Positions 55,901-64,000 of a stretch of 64,000 nucleotides of DNA are shown piece after piece. The stretch is taken from contig NC_089456.1 of assembly GCF_026210795.1 (NCBI RefSeq), positions 1,366,501 to 1,430,500 of the forward strand, given 5' to 3'. The position numbers were made by a program, and so were the translations under genes. The notes below the pieces were generated by a model. The model saw only the letters and a program-made list of their open reading frames with translations. It was not told the origin of the DNA and made no database searches. Numbering within the stretch: the stretch's first letter is position 1; every line of letters starts with the position of its first letter. The stretch is from Rhizophagus irregularis (Eukaryota; Glomeromycota; Glomeromycetes; Glomerales; Glomeraceae).

Positions 55901-57146
55901 ATTTGTAAAAATATTTACTTAGGCAATAAATTGTAATTTGTATTTTATTAATTTTGTTACCCAAATTTTATTTTCGTTTTGACGAATGAAAATAAGTAAT
56001 TAATGAATGTAATAAGGTTAGTAATATACGACACTCGGAAAATTCCGATATAATATGTAGACATTTTATTTTAGACTTATGAATTAATAAATGTTTGTTT
56101 TGTTCAAACAATCATTCACATAACGATGGAATTCTAGTGATGTCTTCAGAATCATGTTAGAAACGGTTGCAGCTAATCGGCTAAACTATTTAATAGTATT
56201 CGCGCTTAATAATATTTGCGTTTCAGCCAGCTGACATAATTTTTAGCATCTGGTATCACTACATTAAATAAAAGAAAAACTTGGCATATTTATTATCAAA
56301 GGGTAAAAAAATGGGCATAGTGTTGTTTGAGTGTTTCGGGAAAATGAATTCTGGAATAAGTTCAAACATTATCCGAAACTTCCGAAATTATAATTTGAAA
56401 CTAGTAAATTATAAGTTACGTAGAAATCTTTTTTTTTTTTCTAGAAAACTTTATTCGGCTAAACAATTTCTATCTTTATAAAATAGATTGTTTATTAATA
56501 ATGAATTAAACAATGTAATTTATAATTATTAATTTTTTTTTAAAAAAAAAAACAATCGTGTAATGATGTCATATATCATATAATAAATTTTTTTTTCTGA
56601 TATTCCATCGGATTAAACATTTGAAAATTTTATTGTAGATACTTTAATTTAAGACAATATACTATTTTAACTAGTATCTTATTACTTTTTTATTGTTATA
56701 TATTATTATAACCAATAATCAAGAAGTATTTGTTTGTAATCATATTTATTCATTAAATTATTTTTATTTCTAAATACTATAAAATTACTTTTTCTTTAAT
56801 TGATAAAAAAAAAACATATTCAAAAGCTTTAAATTGTGTATATAAATAAATCTACAGTTTAGGACTTTACCGACTTGCAAAAAAAAAATACTTGTTCAAC
56901 TATACAGTATTGCGAAATTTACTTTTACTTTGAAATTCATTACTTCACTGTCCAATGCTTTTTTACGTTAAAAAAAATATAATATAAAGACAGTGACCGA
57001 AAAGTTTCAATTATACACTACATGTTTGTTATATATCCGGAGGTTAAACACCAACAGTGTTCGGTGATGTATGCAAGTTTTATAAAAAAAAAACCACTAA
57101 TAATATAAATCCTTTGAAGTCCTTCATAATAACTAGTAGAAGTTAA
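52931..57146. other. Gene-poor AT-rich region
   Basis: Apart from the kinase-tail-like relic at 55375-55500 I see no gene, TIR pair or RNA gene here. 53.3-54.8 kb is almost pure A/T with chance short frames. 53020-53100 is slightly GC-richer but unrecognised. Confidence 0.4.
55375..55500 (-). pseudogene. Kinase C-terminal relic
   Basis: The minus strand reads LLTHA, a stop, then DASQRPSMIHMETQLNQELS and NRIGKTSALFGK before a double stop. DASQRPSM resembles the end of a kinase C-lobe (D...RPSM). The internal stop and lack of other kinase parts make it a fragment. Confidence 0.35.
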
Positions 57147-57693
57147 TAGGCCTGTTCATTTCTACTTGTTCGAGTTTTTAATTACAAAAACCGTTAACTG
57201 TTCACCATTCTAATTAAATTGCGACCAATAAAAATTTAGATCTCTGAACGGGGTACAACATATATGAAACGCCATACTATTCAAAATTACAGGGTGATCA
57301 CCCTAAATAAATCCTTAGTTACCCTGGTATGAAGCACCGTACTAATCAAAAATCCCGGGTAGATGCATCCACCCTAATAGATCTAGGGTATTGATCCTAT
57401 GTATCCTGGATACTTTATACCCTTGATGTGATGATCATTGAATTTTTAATTTTTTTACGGAATAAATGATCGGCACTGCAATTAGGTCCCTTGATCCTGA
57501 TGCTTGGCGGAATATTTTCGGGTGTTACCGGAGATCGCTGAATGCTATGATCATCGGGAGTAATTTTTTAACATCCAGGCTCCAGGGCATCTCCGGATAA
57601 TCCCTTGTTGATCACCCAGGATAACCAACCAAGATTTTTGAGTCAATCTAAGATCAATCAAAAACCCGAATGATCAAAAAATGAACAGTCCTA
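57147..57693. mobile_element. hAT-like MITE (547 bp)
   Basis: Ends TAGGCCTGTTCATTTCTACT and (complement) TAGGACTGTTCATTTTTTGA. The interior is GC-richer with repeated GATCA, CCCGGG and TATCCTGG-type words. The flanking 8-mers do not match, so it is old or the ends are slightly misplaced. Confidence 0.6.
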
Positions 57694-58429
57694 ATGTCTT
57701 ATTATAAGACGAGGAAACGGTAACCATTGATGCGTCCGAAGCGTCATAAATCACTTGCTCATAAAAATCAAAAATGGTATAATATTACAATGAAATCACA
57801 CTGTGAAATAAATTGTTTTAATTTTTTTTATTTATTTCTATTTTTAAAAAAAATGAATTATAAATTAAAAAGTATGTAAAATTTTTAATTTTTTAAATGC
57901 CGTAAAAAATTTTTAATCAGGGACATAAACAAAAAGTGTTACACGTAATTTTATTGGTCATTCACGCGTGCGGACAGACAACATATGCATGGTTTGCAGT
58001 AGAATGGAAGTGTCCTACGCATACGCTTCGGACAATTAAAAATGTAGAAACGATTATTATAATTAATTTTTGTAATAATGTGTAATTATTTTTTATTTGT
58101 AAAAGCTTTAATAATTATTTGCCATTTGCCAAGAGTTTAAAAAAGTTGTAAATAAACAATTATTAAAAATAGTTCTAAAAAGGTATTATATGAACAAAAT
58201 TACAGCAGATAAGATAAGATAAAAATTCGTTTTTGGTACTCTAATAAATAAAGTTATTAAGATGACTATTTTTGCTGCAATTGTCGTTTCTTGATTTTTG
58301 CTGAGTTTTTTTTATTTTCATCAAACTTCATCTTATGATAAATAGAAATCATAACATTTAGTTTTCAATAATAAATTTTAAATACAAGCTTTTACCTTTC
58401 TCTATTTACTTTATTATGGTTTTCTGAAG
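57694..58429. other. AT-rich stretch with a foldback
   Basis: GTCCGAAGCGT (about 57736) and its complement (about 58028) form an 11-base inverted repeat, perhaps another degraded MITE. Otherwise nothing is seen. Confidence 0.35.
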
Positions 58430-59169
58430 TAGGGATTGGAATCGATTCTGCGATAGTTGAATTAATCGGAAAATCGATTAATCGAAAATCGCATGAAAAA
58501 AATCGAATCTGGTGGCTAAACAATTTTTCATTCTTATGACCTTTTATGATCCTAGTCAATCGTTTTCATTGATGTTTGGCCTAAAATAATATAAAAAATT
58601 TTTAAGAGTTCAACGATTAAATAAAATTATAATTCCGACCGGCATTAAGGCTCGGCCGGAATTAATTTCGTGTAACCTAGAAAAAAAGTTTTCAAAAACT
58701 TATACCAACCAATAGGGAATACACGCATTTATATGTAAATAGTACGTAGTCAAAATTTGTGTAACGTTACTGCATAAATGCCTTTGCTTAAAGCGAAACT
58801 ATTTCTAATGGTTAAAGTGGTCAATTTGACTTAGAAAGTGGTCGATTTGGCCTATTTAATGAAAATTCATGATTATTAGCTACTTCAAGGCCAAATTGGC
58901 CATTTTCAAGGTCAAATTGACTAGCCAGAATTAACCAGCGGTGGTGATGTAAATATTAAAAGAATAAAAAAAATTCGATTTTCCGTGATCATCAAAATTG
59001 TGACACCCCAAATGTCATGATTTTTATGGTACATAATATCGAATTAGAATCGATTAATCGAAACCGAAAATCGAATTTTTAAATCGAATCTTGAGATTCG
59101 ATTAATCGCGATTAGTCGATTCTAGAATCGATTCTTAAAATTAGAATCGATTCCAATCCTTATTAAATC
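58430..59169. mobile_element. hAT-like MITE, TAGGGATTGGAATCG family
   Basis: The left end TAGGGATTGGAATCGATTCT and the right end (complement TAAGGATTGGAATCGATTCT) match the element at 21438. Seven of eight bases of a target duplication are visible (TTCTGAAG before, ATCTGAAG after about 59169). The interior carries the GGCC module pair (58631-58665) and a hairpin. Confidence 0.7.
58819..58925. repeat. Internal hairpin of the MITE
   Basis: GGTCAATTTGAC (58819-58830) pairs with 58911-58921, and ATTTGGCCT (58845-58853) with AGGCCAAAT (58888-58896), giving a stem of about 40 bases with small bulges around an AT loop. Confidence 0.7.
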
Positions 59170-61082
59170 TGAAGGAATGAAGGTAAATTGCTTTACCACG
59201 GCATCAAGAAATTATTTACACTCTACAGCGTTGGAAATAAGTACTATATATAGTAGTAGCTGATGATCATTGAATTTTTGAATAATATTGGATTCATTTA
59301 GTTTTGTAAACAAGTTTGAAAAAAAGTATTTAAATAAAGTATTTTCGTGACTTTATTGTAATTTTATTTTTGAAGAAAACAGCCACAATTTAATCTAATT
59401 AACACAAATGCTTCAACCAATAATATTCAGTAGTGTGTCAAAAATTACCAATTTTTTTTAAAAAAGATAAAATATTCTAACTAGTATAAATACACTTTTA
59501 AACATTTATTTACAAGTTTTAGTACAAACTTTCAAAATAATATTATTATATATATAAGTATAACAATAATATTTATAGTATATATCTATTTAAATAAACT
59601 ATTATGTTTTAAATAATGAATGATTTCAAAGGTTGAAATACTTAAACTCTTAAAGATTATATTCAGTTTGGAACATTTAAAATGTCAAATGTAAAATTCA
59701 TTATTTTAAAATGTAAATAAATACTGTAGTTTTTAATTCAAATTACCAATTATTTTATTGTAAATATTTATTTTTTTCTTAAATAATTCATTTTTAAAAA
59801 TAAATTCTAAATAACAAAAAAAATTTTGGATAATTTTTTACTCATATATGAATAATTGGTGAGATCTTTCCCACCCTGGTAACATTAATGTGTAACATTA
59901 TATAATTTAAATTACAAATGGGGAGGCTCATTGGCGGCTCTCATAAATAAAAAATGTGCTTCGTGCATTAAAATTTGACGATCAATTAGAAAAATTTTGA
60001 TTGGCCACAATAGCTGGTCTGTGATCATCGATTTCTCTTGAATCGGTTTTTATGGCAAAAGTAGTTTTGAACTCAGGAGATTCAGAATCTTTTGAATTTA
60101 GGATCAGTTCCAGAATCGATTCGAGTCGACTCAGCATGACTAAAAATCCTAAAATCTATAAATAAACATAATAAATTAGCCAATTACTGCCAATAGTTTA
60201 TAAAAAAATCATAATTTCTATTGGCTATTTATTTACCATGCCAGTCGGCTCATTTTAAGCTGTTTTCATCTATAGTTACAAATGGACTAATAATCACATG
60301 TAACTTGATGCTGCGGTTGACGGAAACACTAAATTAAATCAATAATCATATGTTGATAAAGTAAAAAGCTAAAAATAACTATATATAAATTTTTATCATA
60401 TATTTTTTTGATTACCATACTTTTATCACCGGTCACTTGGAGTGGATTTTATTTAAATTAAGATCAACGTTAGTAGTTTGCTTTTTTATCACGACCTTTC
60501 CTTTCTTCTTTTTTCCTTCTCTTTCTCCCTTTTTTATTTTCGAAGAAGTATAGAAATAATTAACAAAATATTGTGAGTAAGAGGTGTGGCATAGTGAATT
60601 TACGTTTAAAGGAGTTACTTAGGGTAGAGTAAGGGTAAGGATAAAACATTAAGCGGTTGATTTCGGAATTAATATATTTATGTCGGCTAAATCACGTTTA
60701 ATTTCGGAACTATTAAATTTATTTCGGATCGATAAATCATAAACGCGTATAATGCAAACTCGGGATCACGTGATTGTACATACGAGTTCACACTTCACAC
60801 ACCCCGTGTATACTTTGAAATCTCCCAGTATAAAGATAATAATTTTAATTTGGTTCATTTTGGTGAAGCTAAATTTGACGCCAACGTGCTTTGGTATATG
60901 GCACTGATTAGGATAGAATGTTAGAATGGTAAACTTCTTTATTATTATTTTCTTTTAGGATTTTGAATATGACATATTTTAATAAACTTGCATGATAAAA
61001 GGATAAACAATTAAATTCCCGAGGGCGCAGCAGGGTTTTTGCTTAATTTCCTAAATCTGCCACAATATATCATAATTATTTG
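59170..61082. other. Gene-poor AT-rich region
   Basis: No gene recognised. CGATTCGAGTCGACTC-type words at 60080-60135 suggest a decayed end of a hAT-like element; GGGATCACGTGATT lies at 60763. Confidence 0.35.
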
Positions 61083-61891
61083 TAGGGATTGGAACCGTCA
61101 AAAAAAAGCTTAACCGGTTAATAACCGGTTAATTAGAGCGTCTAACCGGTTAATAGTCGGTTAATTAATCGGTTAATTAACCGGTTAATTTGTAATGAGG
61201 CTAACCGGTTAATAACCGGTTAATATATAAATTTTATATTTTAACGTGTGTTTAGAGTCCTATTTTTTGTATTTTAACGCGCGTTTAAAGATAAATTTTT
61301 GTGTTTTTAACTAAATAGTATTATTTAAGAGTAATTTCTGGTAAATATTTATATTAAAATGTATACATTAGTAAAAAATTACATACAGTATATTGTAATT
61401 ACTTACTACCCAGTCATGCAGTGGTCACCGGTATCAGCATTAAGTTGAAAAGTTTTTTAATTATATTTTTAGTTCTATCCGAAATTCCATTCCAATTCTG
61501 ATGGCCACTGTAGTATTCAAATTTTTGCATTTTTTCTTATTTAAAATACTATACCCGATCATATGCTGATTTCTGCATAAATCAAGGTTATAACTTTAGA
61601 ATATTTTAACATAAATAATGTTAAATTATAAATATCATATACAATATATTATATTAAAATATAAGATTGCAGGTTTATCATCGAATCTATTAGGGTGGGC
61701 AAAATTAAAGTTAATGCTAGTAAAGTTAAAGTTAGAAGTTGGCTAGGAATTACTAATTTAGGATGATCTGTATTTTAACCGGTTAAGTTAGCCGGTTAAT
61801 TAGTCGGTTAATTTAACCGGTTAAATTAACCGGCTAACCGTTTTTTGAGAGGTCTTAACCGGTTAACCGCCTTAACCGGTTCCAATCCCTA
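61083..61891. mobile_element. hAT-like element (809 bp), TAGGGATTGGAACCG family
   Basis: Ends TAGGGATTGGAACCGTC and (complement) TAGGGATTGGAACCGGTTAA; identical 8-bp flanks ATTATTTG at 61075-61082 and 61892-61899. Both subterminal regions are packed with TTAACCGGTTAA-type palindromes, probable transposase binding sites. No coding capacity. Confidence 0.9.
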
Positions 61892-62473
61892 ATTATTTGG
61901 AATACAATGAATACAGAAAGTAGTACTATTGAACGATGAGCTAAAATAATTGAGTCTTGTTATACATATTAATAAATTCATTCGGTTATCATTAAAATCG
62001 TTATTTTGTTTGTGCCCTGAGGTATATATTTAATTATTACAAGAAACAATACAATATACAGTGTATAACAGGAAGTTGTTGTAAAAGTTGTAATAAGATT
62101 AGGTAAAGATAAAGGGATTTAAAAAAAAAATGCCGATTAAAATGTGCAAATGTATAGCAAAGAAAGAAAGATAAAACGCAAATATGTAATAGAAATGTGA
62201 GAAATAGTAGAGATGGGAAAAGAAAAAATGGCAGGCAATGAATGGTAACGACCAATCATGATATCACGTGACAATATGACTATAGTCAGAGACGATAGAA
62301 AATGGAATATTTGATATATATGTGTTGCATAGCAACTTATTTAGTAGTTAAATTCTGTGCAAATTAAATACTGGCTTTATTGCACGGTAGGTCTTTAAAT
62401 AAATCATCCGGCAATGTTAAAGAAGAATGATAAGGAATACATAGTAAATCGTTACAATACGAAAGGTACGGTA
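61892..62473. other. AT-rich stretch
   Basis: Purine-rich tract at 62030-62240; a GATATCACGTGAC box at 62260. No gene seen. Confidence 0.35.
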
Positions 62474-62793
62474 CGATCAGTCGCCACTGGTTATAGCGAA
62501 CTTGTTTGTACTGAAATCTCGTTATACCGAACCGGAATTTCCAGAACCGATTTTTTATAAATAATTTCGCTGGAATATAACGAATAGTCATGTGACTATA
62601 TACTAATCCAGGCCAAATTTATAGTGCCGGCCGGGATTATCAGTAATTTTTTCAAAAAATTTTTGTCAAACGAAATTATAATTCTGGTCAGCGCTCAAAT
62701 TTCCCAGAAGTTCAGTATATTATATAACGAATTCACTATATACCGAACTAAACCTCCTCCTGAATGGAGATTCGTTATATCCAGTGGCAACCG
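62474..62793. mobile_element. Tc1/mariner-pogo-like MITE
   Basis: Inverted ends around GTCGCCACTGGTTATAGCGAA (left) and, as complement, GGTTGCCACTGGATATAACGAA (right), with TA just outside both (62472-62473, 62794-62795). Ends of the CAGT..CTCGTTATA.CGAA type and TA flanks are characteristic of pogo-like elements. Inside: GTCATGTGAC and the GGCC module pair (62611-62690). Confidence 0.6.
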
Positions 62794-63091
62794 TACAGGT
62801 ATGATTGTTGTTATCAAGTTAAGATGTTACGATTGATTTATCTGATTTCGATTTAGCTGAATTCGATGAAATGAATGAACCATTTAGAATTTGATCCATT
62901 TGTAAGAAAAATTTAAAAAATTGTGAAGAATAAATTTATTATTGTAAAAGGAATGGTAAAAGAGTTCTATAATTAACAAGTTTCAGTAGCAATTTTTTTG
63001 CATGTTTAAAAAAAGAATAAAATAAAATAAACGTATAATATCAAATAAATTTTTATTACATAAATAAAATAAGTTTGACAATTTTATTAAT

Positions 63092-63938
63092 TAGTGCTCC
63101 TACCGGGTCGGATTCGGTCGGGTTTGGAGAATATATCCGACTCGACCCGGCAAAAATAGAAATGATCCGATTTTAACCTGACCCGAGTATATTTAATTCG
63201 AATAACCCGGGTTAGACCCGAAATTTTCATTGGATAATATACTGTATGCTTAGAAATATATCAAAAATATTTTTCAAATATAATTTTTTCAATAACGCAA
63301 GGTAATTGATCTACAAAATGATCATATAGGTCACACAACTTTTTGTTATTAAAACTAAAGCTAAGCACGAATTTAAAGATATCTTAAATTCCTGTTTATT
63401 TATTGCTTTATATTTGAACTATAAAATTGAAATTATATCACTTGCTTTAACAGAAATTTTACTATACTTTACGTCTGCCAGGACTTTAAACACATGCATG
63501 CTATAATTGTATCTGCTTTAAGATTACATCTTTTTGCAGCTATCAAATCGGTTCCACCGGAAACTACTGGAATGCTGGTTGTTTTATTAATCATCAAAAT
63601 CAACTTATTAGTTAATGTAATGTTAATAATTAAAATAATAATTCATACACATACCCGTAATTGCAAGGTGTCTCTAGCAATTTTCGCTAAGTGAGCATAT
63701 ACTACCTCATTCATCTAACAAAATTATATAAACATAATCAATATTAACGCGTAATTGATATGTGATTAGTGATTTTAATGATCATCCAGGGTCAAAACTC
63801 GAGTCAAGGAAATGAATGACCCAACCTGACGGGTCGGGTCATGCGGGTCACGGGTTATTAAAATTGTTAGTACCGACCCGATTTAAAATTCACTCGGGTT
63901 GAATTATCCGGGTTAGACCCGAATTTTGCGGAGCACTA
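63092..63938. mobile_element. hAT element, copy 3 (847 bp)
   Basis: Starts TAGTGCTCCTACCGGGTCGG and ends TTTTGCGGAGCACTA. Identical 8-bp flanks TTATTAAT at 63084-63091 and 63939-63946. Differs from copy 2 at only a handful of positions, the largest being a short deletion near 63790. Confidence 0.95.
63469..63574 (-). pseudogene. hAT transposase C-terminal segment in copy 3
   Basis: Same 106-base segment as in copy 2 (SIPVVSGGTDLIAAKRC..CLKSWQT, stop at 63469). The upstream mini-exon AKIARDTLQL is present too. Confidence 0.6.
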
Positions 63939-64000
63939 TTATTAATTATTATATAGTATATAAATGAAATTATTATTCATCACAAATATAAAAAATCAAT

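Noticed and set aside
1-64000. tRNA or rRNA genes
   Set aside because: I looked for TTCGA/TTCAA T-loop words with matching stems and for conserved rRNA segments and found none that can be folded; a tRNAscan or covariance-model run would be decisive.

Overview
The window is very AT-rich eukaryotic DNA, with short (50-100 bp) GT-AG introns, a CTAAC/CTAAT-type branch sequence in many of them, large families of F-box and tyrosine-kinase-like (TKL) protein kinase genes, and many DNA transposons. The kinase N-terminus (two CxxC-type cysteine pairs, then a W(T/S)SGN..ID.FI motif) and the gene mix are what I know from arbuscular mycorrhizal fungi of the Rhizophagus irregularis type. That assignment is inference from family resemblance; no search was run.

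Layout. 1-0.34 kb: 5' part of a kinase gene. 0.34-5.4 kb: AT-rich, with a Kelch relic. 5.4-7.3 kb: an intronless F-box gene with a CACGTG palindromic repeat upstream. 8.7-13.7 kb (minus): four tandem kinase units that appear to be spliced into one multi-kinase gene. 14.6-16.8 kb (minus): an F-box/LRR gene. 17.75-18.8 kb (plus): a four-exon methyltransferase gene. 19.5-24.7 kb: transposon insertions, including a MULE nested in a hAT-like element just upstream of a basic hypothetical gene. 25.8-31.5 kb: a Tnp2/DUF4218-type transposase gene divergent from a damaged Arg/Glu-rich partner gene. 32.4-35.2 kb: a MITE and a decayed FAR1-type MULE. 36.0-43.3 kb (minus): a kinase gene whose 5' part contains the most unusual object in the window. 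43.4-64 kb: mostly transposon material (a LINE-like relic, three copies of one hAT family with perfect 8-bp target duplications, several MITEs, integrase remnants) and gene-poor AT-rich DNA.

Main discovery candidate. At 37.9-42.75 kb about 50 units of roughly 100 bp repeat in tandem. On the minus strand (the kinase strand) each unit carries a 3' splice-site-like TAG, then exactly three bases, then GTAAGT (or a close variant), with a CTAAC-like branch sequence inside the unit. Read as splice sites, this is a chain of 49 three-base micro-exons and one single-base exon between ordinary exons. The triplets stay open only in phase 1. That is the phase delivered by the upstream exons, and the single-base exon then restores the frame of the kinase exon. 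Transcription and use of these sites are untested.

Other highlights: catalytic-Asp-to-Asn changes in two of the four tandem kinase units; CACGTG sites well above expectation; and a GGCC(A/G)GAATT-type module shared by MITEs with unrelated termini.
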